This document shows positions 34,487 to 42,909 of a DNA stretch of 64,000 nt, in pieces. Under the pieces are notes generated by a model. It was not told the origin of the DNA and did not search any database. It saw only the letters and a program-made list of their open reading frames with translations. Numbering within the stretch: position 1 is the stretch's first letter; the number at the start of each line of letters is the position of its first letter. The DNA comes from Nitrososphaerota archaeon (GTDB taxonomy: Archaea; Thermoproteota; Nitrososphaeria_A; Caldarchaeales; Calditenuaceae): the NCBI GenBank assembly GCA_009889515.1, contig WUQR01000139.1, positions 930,001-994,000 of the forward strand, written 5' to 3'. A program made the translations under genes and the position numbers.

Positions 34487-37150
34487 ATGCGGGTCTTAAG
34501 TGTGCAGATCGGCTTCTCAACCCTCATCTTTGGAGCGTCATTTATAGTAGTACTACTCCTCACCCTAGCCAGCCTGTCATCAACAGCTAGTGCGCAGCCC
34601 CCGCAGTGGAGTATCCAAGTCTACTTCCTCCCGCTAGGGGAGCAGGGTGGGGTGGGAGAGCCCCAATGGCTCGACAGGTACGGAGACAGGTATTTTCCGG
34701 GGGAGATCGGCAACCTAACCTTCCAGCTGGTTAATACCGACTGTAGCTCTCGGGCTAGAGACCCCTATGTGCGAGAGTTTACGCAGAAGTGGGAGGATGA
34801 GCTGAGGCCAATCATCGAGAGGCTTGATGCAATGAACAGGACCGGCTATATCCAAGACTATGTGGTGGAGGATTCGAACGCTGTTGTTTATGGTGACAGG
34901 AAGCTCGCGGACTGGAAAGTGACTGTTGTAGGGTACTGTGTTGGTCAGCCTATCCAAGTGGAGTCTGCAAAGGTCTGGTATGCTTGGCCCGGGTATGGAG
35001 AGTCCCTCAGCTCAACGATATCGCTGAAAAAGAGGCTAGACGCCGTAGACCCCATTAAATACATCTTCGAGGGCGAAACTCGTGGATGGACTCTACTATT
35101 CACCTTGCCCTTTAGCTTCCCCCCTGAAATATCCTCACAGCTATTCGAGATGCAGCCCACAGTCACACTCACGCTTAGATACCCAAGCGGATTCGTCTAT
35201 GATTACAGGTATGGGCCTCTAGGCAGTGATAGCCAGTGGTGGTTGTGGGGGCTTGAGGGTGCAGTTTATGGACCGTTCAGGCTTAGCCCCTACAGGACCT
35301 TCAACTTGACAGTAACTGACCATGATGGGGTAATACCGCTTGGCGGGGCAAAGCTCTTACTCGACGCCCACATGTACACCTACGAGGTTAGACTTACGGC
35401 GGACAGTGAGGGAGTCGTCCAGTTTAAGAGGCTTCCAGACTTTTACAGCTACGATGTGGTTATCACCTATACACCACCCCTCGTGGGTGAGGAAATCAGA
35501 GTCTACGTATCGTCTCATGAGGCGTTAGACTTGGCCTCGGCGAAGACGATTCGCACAGAACTCTACACCCTCAGGGTCTATCCGATAGACCAGAGCGGAA
35601 GACTACTCATAAATGCTACAGTATTGTTGCAGCTGGTTGAGGAGCCTCAGACAGGAAGGACAGCCCAGGCCCTAAACCAGTCCACCGGCGGCTACGCCAG
35701 CTTCTACCTACTTCCGACCGGAAACTACTCAATCACAATCCATTGGAGAGGAGTCGAGGTTTTCTCAGCACCACGATACATCGGCTATCACCCGACCCAA
35801 GGATTTAGCCCACTAAGCTTTGAGGCGAAGACAGCTGTCTCGAATCTGATCGTCTCTGCTGTAGACATGGCTGGAAACCCTGTCGGAGCAGTCTTCGAAG
35901 TAAGGGGGCCAACACCCGAGACTAGCTTCTCAAATCTTGCAAGGAGGGATGGCGTACTGGTTATTCCTCAGCAGCCCCTCGCCACCTATCTTGTATCCGC
36001 TGTTAACGAGTCTGCCGCATTCAACTCGAGGGTGAGTGCCAGCTCGAGTGTGAGACCCGGCGAGCCTGTAAAAATCATCCTGCCAATCTACAGCCTCAGC
36101 CTCAAGATACTCTCAATGGACGGGAAGCCGGTGCCGGGTGCTGAGATCACACTCCACACACTCGCGTTTAGGAGCGACACTTATGGCGGAATAACCATCC
36201 CTGGCGTACCAAGCGGGTCATACCGCCTATCTGTACGCCACCATGGCATCACTGTCTTCTCCGGGGAGGCGAGAATAGAGGGAAACACGGTCCTCGACAT
36301 ACATGTACAGGTCTATGACGTGGACTTGACACTCGTAGATGGTGATGGTTCACCTATAGTGGTTGAGTGGATCCTCAGCGGCCCTGGTGGGAACTACAGC
36401 GGTACGGGCAACAGACTATACGCTCCCCTACTACCCGAAGCACCCCACAGGCTAACCGTTTATTTCCGCGAGACAGGAAAACCAATACTGGCCCTTGATG
36501 AGGAGATACTCCCGTCAGAGTACAGAGGTGAGAGCCTAACACTCCCGATCAGCACAGCGAAGTTGAGGATCGTTTGGAGCGATGGAGAGCCATTCAACGG
36601 GACGCTTGTTCTCGACGGCGAAAGATACCCGATTTCGGGCGGGATACCTAGGATTGGAAAGCTTGTCCACAGGACACTCAACATATCCCTCGAGACCACC
36701 GAAGGAGTAGAGCTTCTCAGACAAGAGGTGCAGCACACAGGAAAGGAAATACAAGTAACAGTCCCACAGACACAAATCGTAGTAATCGTGCAGGATGTGT
36801 TTCTGAGACCGGTGGAGGGTGCTAAAGTCTCAATCTATTCTCTCCGCCGGCCCGGCCTATTGGCAGCGTCAGGAAATACAGGAGGTGATGGAAGGGCTTT
36901 ATTCACTAGGCTGCCCGAAGCCCTTGGACCATACCGTGTTGAGGTAGTTTATGGTGATGAGAGGTTTGAGGTTTATGCTCCAGCTGGAGTTCTGAGATTC
37001 GGCCTAAACTCTCTCGTAGTAGGGGGGACAGCTATCCCCGCCACCCTGATGGTGGGGGCCCTCGCAGTAGCGACGGCTATAGCCCTAGTCGCCGCAATCA
37101 TCGGCCGGGTTAGGGCGCGGATCGCTGAGAGAAGGGGTAGGGAGGAATAG
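34487..37150 (+). CDS. Large secreted, membrane-anchored protein with repeated beta-sandwich modules
   Basis: An 887-residue surface protein. It has an N-terminal signal/anchor (GASFIVVLLLTLASLSSTASA) and a C-terminal membrane helix (ATLMVGALAVATAIALVAAII) followed by an Arg-rich inner tail, so most of it lies outside the cell. At least six modules of roughly 90 residues begin with a D-x-x-G-x-P-like turn (AVDMAGNPVGAVFEV, SMDGKPVPGAEITLH, VQDVFLRPVEGAKVSI), resembling carboxypeptidase-regulatory/Ig-like folds. The ATG at 34487 lies about 29 nt after TTAAATG and is favoured over 34475. Adhesin, S-layer-associated or sugar-binding roles are possible; none is shown. Confidence 0.75.
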   Translation: MRVLSVQIGFSTLIFGASFIVVLLLTLASLSSTASAQPPQWSIQVYFLPLGEQGGVGEPQWLDRYGDRYFPGEIGNLTFQLVNTDCSSRARDPYVREFTQKWEDELRPIIERLDAMNRTGYIQDYVVEDSNAVVYGDRKLADWKVTVVGYCVGQPIQVESAKVWYAWPGYGESLSSTISLKKRLDAVDPIKYIFEGETRGWTLLFTLPFSFPPEISSQLFEMQPTVTLTLRYPSGFVYDYRYGPLGSDSQWWLWGLEGAVYGPFRLSPYRTFNLTVTDHDGVIPLGGAKLLLDAHMYTYEVRLTADSEGVVQFKRLPDFYSYDVVITYTPPLVGEEIRVYVSSHEALDLASAKTIRTELYTLRVYPIDQSGRLLINATVLLQLVEEPQTGRTAQALNQSTGGYASFYLLPTGNYSITIHWRGVEVFSAPRYIGYHPTQGFSPLSFEAKTAVSNLIVSAVDMAGNPVGAVFEVRGPTPETSFSNLARRDGVLVIPQQPLATYLVSAVNESAAFNSRVSASSSVRPGEPVKIILPIYSLSLKILSMDGKPVPGAEITLHTLAFRSDTYGGITIPGVPSGSYRLSVRHHGITVFSGEARIEGNTVLDIHVQVYDVDLTLVDGDGSPIVVEWILSGPGGNYSGTGNRLYAPLLPEAPHRLTVYFRETGKPILALDEEILPSEYRGESLTLPISTAKLRIVWSDGEPFNGTLVLDGERYPISGGIPRIGKLVHRTLNISLETTEGVELLRQEVQHTGKEIQVTVPQTQIVVIVQDVFLRPVEGAKVSIYSLRRPGLLAASGNTGGDGRALFTRLPEALGPYRVEVVYGDERFEVYAPAGVLRFGLNSLVVGGTAIPATLMVGALAVATAIALVAAIIGRVRARIAERRGREE

Positions 37151-37212
37151 TATCTTCCGAGTCGGATGGAAGAGTTAAATCCAATCACAGTTGTTTTGGC
37201 TTAGAGTCTCTG

Positions 37213-38514
37213 ATGAGGATTATTGCAGACCTTCAGATCCACTCTAGGTTTAGTGGAGCAACGTCGCCGCGGATGATGCTCAGCGAGATAGGATACCACG
37301 CCTCCCTGAAGGGGCTGAACCTCTTGGGGACAGGGGATTCGCTCCATCCCCAGTGGTTTAGGGAGCTGAGATCCGAGCTCCAAGAGATTGACGGCACAGG
37401 CATCTACAAGCTAAAGTCAGGCCCCAGCGACATATTCTTCATAATACAGACTGAGGTGGCGACGGTCCACGAGTTCCAAGGGAAAGCCAGGAGAATACAC
37501 CACGTAATACTCTTCCGAGACCTTGAGACCTCAAAGGTGGCAGCAGAGTCGCTCTCACGCTACGGCGACATATCCTCCGATGGACGGCCTGTCCTGAACA
37601 TTAGACCTGTCGAGCTGGTGGAGAAGCTACTGGAGGTTGACGAGGACTGTTTCATCTTTCCGGCACACGCCTGGACTCCGTGGTGGTCGATTTTCGGAGC
37701 CATAGGAGGGGTAGACAAGGTGGAGGAATGCTACGAGGATAGGGCTGACAAGATATACGCCATAGAGACGGGGCTGAGCTCTGACCCGCCCATGAACTGG
37801 AGGGTGAGCAGCCTAGACAAGTACATACTCCTAAGCTCTTCAGACTCCCACAGCCCCTACCCCTACCGGCTGGGGAGAGAGGCCGTCGTCCTCAACCTAG
37901 AGACACCATCATACGAGGAGCTCGTCAAGGCTCTGCGGACCAAGGACAGGAGCAAAGTCTTGATGACACTGGAGGTCCCGCCCAGCTACGGCAAATATCA
38001 CTGGTCTGGGCATAGGAGGTGTGGTGTGGGCCCAATCCCCCCCGAGAAGGCGAAGGAGATGGATTACAGGTGTCCCCGGTGTGGTAGGAGGCTTACCAAG
38101 GGGGTTGAGGACAGGGTGGAGGAGCTGGCAGACCGCCCCAGAGGATACAGGCCCCCCGATGCAATAGACTTCATGTACGTTATACCGCTGCAAGAACTCC
38201 TAGCATTATCGATGAACATAGACTACACTTCCGAGACACTGCTACAGAGCAAGAAAATCTGGACCGAGTATAGCAGACTGGTAAACAAGTTCGGCAGTGA
38301 ATACAAGCTACTCCTCGAAGCGCCCGTACAAGAGATAGCAAGGGCCTCGAACGAGCATCTAGCCTCCCTCGTAAATGACATGCGGAGTGGAGAGCTGGAG
38401 ATAGTGCCGGGCTACGATGGAGTCTATGGGAAAATTCTACCGAGAGGTAAGTCGTCTGGGAAGAGGGAGAAGGCCTGGCAGGATAAGAGCAGTACACTGG
38501 AGGACTACTTCTAG
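37213..38514 (+). CDS. endQ: Endonuclease Q (PHP-family DNA repair nuclease)
   Basis: A 433-residue PHP-domain protein matching archaeal EndoQ. The N-terminal metal-binding ADLQIHSRFSGATS and GTGDSLHPQW, the FPAHAWTPWW segment, and SSSDSHSPYPYRLGRE are PHP-site motifs. A zinc motif (GVGPIPP...CPRCGRRL) and GVEDRVEELADRP follow, both characteristic of EndoQ. The enzyme nicks DNA 5' of deaminated bases (uracil, hypoxanthine) and AP sites. A helicase-superfamily II label sometimes attached to homologues is not supported here. Confidence 0.88.
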   Translation: MRIIADLQIHSRFSGATSPRMMLSEIGYHASLKGLNLLGTGDSLHPQWFRELRSELQEIDGTGIYKLKSGPSDIFFIIQTEVATVHEFQGKARRIHHVILFRDLETSKVAAESLSRYGDISSDGRPVLNIRPVELVEKLLEVDEDCFIFPAHAWTPWWSIFGAIGGVDKVEECYEDRADKIYAIETGLSSDPPMNWRVSSLDKYILLSSSDSHSPYPYRLGREAVVLNLETPSYEELVKALRTKDRSKVLMTLEVPPSYGKYHWSGHRRCGVGPIPPEKAKEMDYRCPRCGRRLTKGVEDRVEELADRPRGYRPPDAIDFMYVIPLQELLALSMNIDYTSETLLQSKKIWTEYSRLVNKFGSEYKLLLEAPVQEIARASNEHLASLVNDMRSGELEIVPGYDGVYGKILPRGKSSGKREKAWQDKSSTLEDYF

Positions 38515-38524
38515 GGACCCTAGT

Positions 38525-40438
38525 CTAGCCGACCACTATTGTGTCCAAGTTCCTCGGCGTGTATATGGCGGCGTCCAAAACCCTTCTGGCCGCCCCCGCA
38601 ATCGAGTTGACGGCCTCCGGCTCCCCGTGGACAAATATGACATTCTGAGGCTTTGGAGAAACCCTCTTAAGATATGAGAGTATCTGCTGCCTGCTAGAAT
38701 GTCCTGAGAAACCATCAACCTTCTCAACAGCGGTGGCGAGCTTAAACACCTCCTGCTTCCCCTCCTCATTAATCAGCGTGACCTCTCTCAAGCCCTTTAG
38801 AATCTTCCTACCGAGCGTCCCCTCAACCTGATAACTCACAAACAGCAGCAGGTTCTTATCACTCTCAGACATGCTCCTCAGATAAGAGAGGACAGGGCCG
38901 CCCTCAAGCATGCCCGATGTAGCCATAACGATCATGGGCTCCCTGCTCTCAAGTATCTCTTCTCTGTGGCTCTGACTCTTCACGCTTATGAAATAGTCGG
39001 AGAAGAAGAGTGAGTCACCCCTCAGAAACTCATCACGACTCTCTGCCGAGAAATATTCAGGGAAACAGCTGTAGATGGATGTAGACTCTATCAGCAGGCC
39101 GTCAAGTATGACCGGAACCTCGGGAATCATCTTAGACTCAATCAGGTTCTTAATCACCAGCATTATTTCTTGAGCCCTCCCAACAGCCGGCACAGGAATC
39201 AAGACACTACCACCCGAATTAACCGTGCGAGTGATGTGTTCTGCGAATATACGTTCAGTCTCCTCCCTCGTGAAGGGGACGGGCGTGGCTCCGTAGGTGC
39301 TTTCTATTATGAGGGTCTCCATTCTGGGGAATTTTGATGTGGCGGGATCGAGCATACGTGTTCTCTCATACTTAAAGTCGCCGGTGTAGACTATGTTGTG
39401 GAATCCCTCGCCTATGTGTAGGTGCGCGATGGCGGAGCCTAGAATGTGCCCCGCATTGTAGAATGTTACCCTGATGTCGGGGGTAATATTGGTTACAACC
39501 CCGTACCGGAGTGGTACCACATGACGTGCCGCGAGTCTGACCTCGTGCTCGCCGTAGAGTGGGTACTGCCCGGTCTTAGCCGCCAGGTTAAGATAGTCGA
39601 TGTGCTCCATAACCATTAGCGGTAGTGTGGGCTCGGTCATGTAGACTGGCCCCCGGTAACCGTACTTGAATAAGAAGGGCAGAGCGCCGTGGTGGTCCAT
39701 GTGTGAGTGCGTGATTATGACAGCGTCGAGCATATCGACTAATTCGGGGAAAAAGTCCATCCTCGGCAGCATCTCCACCGGCTTGCTCGCTCCTGCGCTT
39801 ATGCCGAAATCCATCAGGACACAGCTCTCGCGCGTCCTGACTAGGAGTGCGGAGCGCCCAACCTGCATCCCACCCCCAAGAACGGTTATCGAGACCTCTC
39901 CCGGCTCAAACAGCTGCTCCCTAAATATCCTCTCCCCAATCTTTCGCAGGATATCAATCCTCTCCTCGCCGTCTCCATAGAGATACTTCTTGACCTTCTC
40001 TAAGGTTTTTGAAGGAATAAGTGGCGTCCTTGAGACCGTGATCAGCCAGTTTATCTGACGCTCGAGGGCCGCCAACCTCTCAGGAGTCAGGAGGTTGAAG
40101 AGTTGCTGGTCGCTACTCTCAATCACAACCTCGCCGAGAAGGTTGTCAAAAGTGATATTTGCAGGAGAGTTGTTCAGCGCCTCCTTCAAAAGCCTCTTAG
40201 CCTCATCCTGAGGCATCCTGATAGACTCGTCCGGCCGAATAACCACCCTCTTCTTGATCAAATTCACAAGATCTCTAGCAATAGAGTTCCTCTCTGCGAA
40301 AACAGAGGGCTCTGCAGTGTATATCGCTATCCGAGGCCCTTCAAAATCTATCCGCGTAACTACTCGCTCGCCCTTACCCAGTGTAACCAAGTAGTTGAAT
40401 ATGTCTGCCCTCAGCTTGGATAGCATTCCATTTTCCAC
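38525..40438 (-). CDS. aCPSF1 (FttA) beta-CASP ribonuclease with KH domains
   Basis: A 637-residue archaeal CPSF73 homologue. Two N-terminal KH-like domains (about residues 1-170) precede the metallo-beta-lactamase core with the zinc motif THSHMDHHG, then GAGHILGSA-like text (NAGHILGSAIA), the beta-CASP insert (MATSGMLEGGPV), and C-terminal GFSGHSSRQQI and FVHGE. It cleaves RNA 3' ends and is the general transcription-termination factor of archaea. It converges with EndoQ across 10 nt. A TTTAAATAG box near 40509-40518 may be its own promoter. Confidence 0.95.
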   Translation of the reverse strand: MENGMLSKLRADIFNYLVTLGKGERVVTRIDFEGPRIAIYTAEPSVFAERNSIARDLVNLIKKRVVIRPDESIRMPQDEAKRLLKEALNNSPANITFDNLLGEVVIESSDQQLFNLLTPERLAALERQINWLITVSRTPLIPSKTLEKVKKYLYGDGEERIDILRKIGERIFREQLFEPGEVSITVLGGGMQVGRSALLVRTRESCVLMDFGISAGASKPVEMLPRMDFFPELVDMLDAVIITHSHMDHHGALPFLFKYGYRGPVYMTEPTLPLMVMEHIDYLNLAAKTGQYPLYGEHEVRLAARHVVPLRYGVVTNITPDIRVTFYNAGHILGSAIAHLHIGEGFHNIVYTGDFKYERTRMLDPATSKFPRMETLIIESTYGATPVPFTREETERIFAEHITRTVNSGGSVLIPVPAVGRAQEIMLVIKNLIESKMIPEVPVILDGLLIESTSIYSCFPEYFSAESRDEFLRGDSLFFSDYFISVKSQSHREEILESREPMIVMATSGMLEGGPVLSYLRSMSESDKNLLLFVSYQVEGTLGRKILKGLREVTLINEEGKQEVFKLATAVEKVDGFSGHSSRQQILSYLKRVSPKPQNVIFVHGEPEAVNSIAGAARRVLDAAIYTPRNLDTIVVG

Positions 40439-40543
40439 CCTTACACAGTAAGTCTTTTAACTCCCCAGGATATCCCCCGGGTATTCCTAAATCCTTTGTC
40501 GGAGGCTCTATTTAAAGTGTCTTGACCCCGCCGCCTGTCCCCA

Positions 40544-41332
40544 TTACTGCCCAGATACCCGAGGTTTTAGTGCAGCCTTCCAGAGGTGGATGATGGCGTA
40601 GGGCCTCGAGACACCCTCGTCCTGCATTATCTTCTCGATCGCGGAGGCTACTCGGGCCTCGTCCCTGTATTTGGCCACTAGCTCCTTGTATAATGGCTCA
40701 GCCTCCTCTGTGCTTGTGGTTAGCTTGACTATTGTGCGTGGCAGAGACCTGATATTGTCTAGTTTCACTTGGAGGTCGGATATCTGCTTCTTAATCTCTG
40801 CAATCCTGTTTCGATACTCTTCAACCTCGGCCTCCAGTGCTTTTAGCCGCTCACTCTCTGCCCCACTCAGCGAGCTCTCCCGCGACCTTAGGAACTCAAC
40901 CTCTACGAGCCTGTCGAAAAGCTGCTCTTCCAGCTCACTCATCCTCGACTCTAAGAGGCCGAGAGCCTCGTTAAGCAGATTCTCGCAGGTCTGCGCCTCG
41001 CTCAAGAGGGCGTTCCTCTCGTCAGAGAGTTGATTGAGCTTCTTCTTCACGGAGCGAAGGTCAACCTCATCCCACTTCTTGAAAACCCTCTGGATCGAGC
41101 GGTCCATCTCCCGGATCTCTCTCAGCTTTGCTTGAATGTTGTCGAAACTCTTAATTGCCTCCTCATAGTTGTCAGTGGGCTGCTGGGCCGTCGGCTGTAC
41201 CTGTATTTCCTGAGGCTCTGGACCCTGCTTCTCAACCTCCTGTGCCCCTGTGAGTTCGCCTACCTGCTGCTCTGGCTGGGTAGGCTCAGGTATTAGCCGC
41301 CTCTTGATAACTATCCGCTTCTTATCACTCAT
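40544..41332 (-). CDS. Coiled-coil protein coupled to the JAMM protease gene
   Basis: A 262-residue protein of unknown function. A basic start (SDKKRIVIKRRLIP) is followed by a Pro/Gln-rich low-complexity stretch to about residue 70. Heptad-rich coiled coils run from about 75 to 200 (LSDERNALLSEAQTCENLLN, EAEVEEYRNRIAEIKKQISD). A small C-terminal region (SAIEKIMQDEGVSRPYAIIH) could be a helical binding module. Its ATG overlaps the end of the JAMM gene (ATGAGTGA), so the two are translationally coupled. A role as adaptor or substrate scaffold of the ubiquitin system is inference only. Confidence 0.8.
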   Translation of the reverse strand: MSDKKRIVIKRRLIPEPTQPEQQVGELTGAQEVEKQGPEPQEIQVQPTAQQPTDNYEEAIKSFDNIQAKLREIREMDRSIQRVFKKWDEVDLRSVKKKLNQLSDERNALLSEAQTCENLLNEALGLLESRMSELEEQLFDRLVEVEFLRSRESSLSGAESERLKALEAEVEEYRNRIAEIKKQISDLQVKLDNIRSLPRTIVKLTTSTEEAEPLYKELVAKYRDEARVASAIEKIMQDEGVSRPYAIIHLWKAALKPRVSGQ

Positions 41333-41942
41333 GCCTCCTAACACCCTCTGCCCTTAAGCCATGTAATAGAAAGTTACTGATAACTTTGAAGGGTTTTGGG
41401 ACGGGCATGTTATGTTCTTCATATTGGAAGATGGATGTTGTTGTGAGGCTGATGAGTGTGGATTCTAGCATCTTACGGGTTCCAGCCCCGAAGGTTACTG
41501 GAAGCTCTATTACTTGGTTATTGGGCCCAACTCTGAAGACCTTGAATAGCCCATCCGAGAACTTCTTAGAGCCTCCATATCTTGAGGGATCTATTACTAG
41601 GGCTATTGCGTTCTGGTATAGTGCCTGATATGTCAGCTGTGTCCTGATATCTATGGGGGAGAGGAATAGACCTAGGGATGGGTGGGAGTGGTACCACCCA
41701 ACGATAAAAAGGGGGATTTTGTGATCGTGAAGGAATTCCGCAACCCTCGCCATCACCTCCTCACTTAGGACGACAAAGCCGGGGGAGCCGGTCTGACTGC
41801 CGGTAACAGCATCCCACACCTCTACAACCCCATTCTCCTCAGTCCCAAGAAGGAGACCAGCCACCTCGATCTTGGGGTTGGAGAGGGCGTGGTTGATTAT
41901 TTTAGCTAGCGCCGGCGGGAGCAGCCTAACCCTCATTTTCAC
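41325..41942 (-). CDS. Rpn11-like JAMM/MPN+ deubiquitinase
   Basis: A 205-residue zinc metalloprotease. The JAMM motif is complete: Glu26 (IEVAGLLLG), His85 and His87 in GWYHSHP, Ser95 and Asp98 in LFLSPID. The stretch VGWYHSHP...SPIDIRTQ closely resembles eukaryotic Rpn11. In Caldiarchaeum an Rpn11 homologue processes and removes the ubiquitin-like modifier. It is divergent from the Ub/E2/E1 operon and has its own TATA box. GTG 41942 or ATG 41936 could be the start; both are near leaderless. Confidence 0.95.
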   Translation of the reverse strand: MKMRVRLLPPALAKIINHALSNPKIEVAGLLLGTEENGVVEVWDAVTGSQTGSPGFVVLSEEVMARVAEFLHDHKIPLFIVGWYHSHPSLGLFLSPIDIRTQLTYQALYQNAIALVIDPSRYGGSKKFSDGLFKVFRVGPNNQVIELPVTFGAGTRKMLESTLISLTTTSIFQYEEHNMPVPKPFKVISNFLLHGLRAEGVRRHE

Positions 41943-41963
41943 CCCGTAACATGTAACTACCTG

Positions 41964-41973
41964 CCTATAAACC
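41964..41973 (-). promoter_or_regulatory. TATA box of the JAMM gene
   Basis: On the minus strand GGTTTATAGG is centred about 26 nt before the GTG at 41942 and 32 nt before the ATG at 41936, the position expected for an archaeal promoter. Confidence 0.6.
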
Positions 41974-42031
41974 CCTTACCTACAAGCCCTCTGGCCTCCA
42001 CTTGGGTCCACAAGCCTCAATTCCTTTAAAA

Positions 42032-42044
42032 GCCCTTCAAGGGC
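42032..42044. promoter_or_regulatory. Perfect palindrome between the JAMM and Ub promoters
   Basis: GCCCTT-C-AAGGGC is a 13-bp perfect inverted repeat in the 225-nt space between the divergent JAMM and Ub-E2-E1 units. It lies about 60-90 bp from each TATA box. It may be an operator controlling both directions. The rest of this intergenic space holds the two TATA boxes and no ORF of note. Confidence 0.4.
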
Positions 42045-42123
42045 AGCCCAACGCTGTACCACATTTTTCGGAGCGCGTATTTGTTACGTATATGTGCACA
42101 CCACACTCGCTACAGTTAATCTA

Positions 42124-42130
42124 TTTATAG
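42124..42130 (+). promoter_or_regulatory. TATA box of the Ub-E2-E1 operon
   Basis: TTTATAG lies 37-43 nt before the ATG at 42167, predicting transcription start near 42152 and a leader of about 12-15 nt. Confidence 0.55.
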
Positions 42131-42166
42131 CCCATCCAATAAACTGGAGTAGGCGATGCGGGAAAT

Positions 42167-42403
42167 ATGAAGATTAGAATAGTTCCTGCGGTGGGTGGTG
42201 GCCCACCGATCGAACTGGATGTCCCGCCCAACGCGAGCATCGGTGCTGTGAAGATGAGGGTTTGCGCGATTAAGAAGTTGAGGCCGGAGGATGCAAGGCT
42301 CACTTTTAAGGGGAGGGCGTTAAGCGACTCTGAGACAATATCGTCCGCGGGAGTTACTGAGGGAGATAAGCTAGTCTTGATTACTAGGACGGTTGGTGGG
42401 TAG
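42167..42403 (+). CDS. Ubiquitin-like modifier ending in Gly-Gly
   Basis: A 78-residue beta-grasp protein. The pattern LTFKGRALSDSETISSAGVTEGDKLVL follows ubiquitin ([20 protein letters not shown]...) across the second half, and the C-terminus is RTVGG followed directly by TAG. Lysines are at 2, 29, 36, 37, 48 and 68. Because it already ends in Gly-Gly, no maturation cleavage should be needed, whereas the Caldiarchaeum subterraneum homologue is reported as a precursor with a tail. The E2 gene starts 2 nt later. Confidence 0.93.
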   Translation: MKIRIVPAVGGGPPIELDVPPNASIGAVKMRVCAIKKLRPEDARLTFKGRALSDSETISSAGVTEGDKLVLITRTVGG

Positions 42404-42405
42404 TT

Positions 42406-42909
42406 TTGGAGGCGTCGGAGGTTGGGTATCTGCCTGAGAGCAGGTGGGTCAGGCGGCTGGCCCAAGAATACCAGCTCATCAGGAACTATGAGCCCAACTT
42501 CGACGCCGTAGGCGGCGACCTGACACACTATAAGGGAATAATTATCGGTTCCGGAGTGTATGATGGGGGGGTTTTCGTGGTGGAGATTATTCTGCCGCGC
42601 TCATTCCCATTTGTTCCCCCCGAGGTGGTCTGGCACACCCGGATATGGCATCCGAACTTCACGGATGAGGAGCCGGCCAGAATCTGCGAATCAATACTGA
42701 ATAAGGACTGGTATCCCAACATGCATATTGTCTCGGTTATTGAGGCTCTGAAGAACCTACTCGCCAATCCAAACCCTGATGACCCACTCAACGTCTGGGC
42801 AGCCCAGGAACTGAAGCTATATCCCGAGCGTTTTGTGGCCCGTGTTAGAGAGTATATCAGGCTCTACGCAACCCAGGAGCGGTCCCTAGAGAAGCTTGCC
42901 GGGATATGA
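42406..42909 (+). CDS. E2 ubiquitin-conjugating enzyme homologue
   Basis: A 167-residue UBC-fold protein. SFPFVPPEV contains the Pro-Pro turn (71-72). HPN is at residues 82-84, and Cys94 in ARICESIL is the expected thioester cysteine ten residues after HPN, as in eukaryotic E2s. Trp102 in KDWYP and NPNPDDPLNVWAA near 121-133 match E2 helix regions. It starts with TTG two bases after the Ub stop and overlaps E1 by 4 nt (ATGA), so Ub, E2 and E1 are made as one coupled unit. Confidence 0.94.
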   Translation: MEASEVGYLPESRWVRRLAQEYQLIRNYEPNFDAVGGDLTHYKGIIIGSGVYDGGVFVVEIILPRSFPFVPPEVVWHTRIWHPNFTDEEPARICESILNKDWYPNMHIVSVIEALKNLLANPNPDDPLNVWAAQELKLYPERFVARVREYIRLYATQERSLEKLAGI

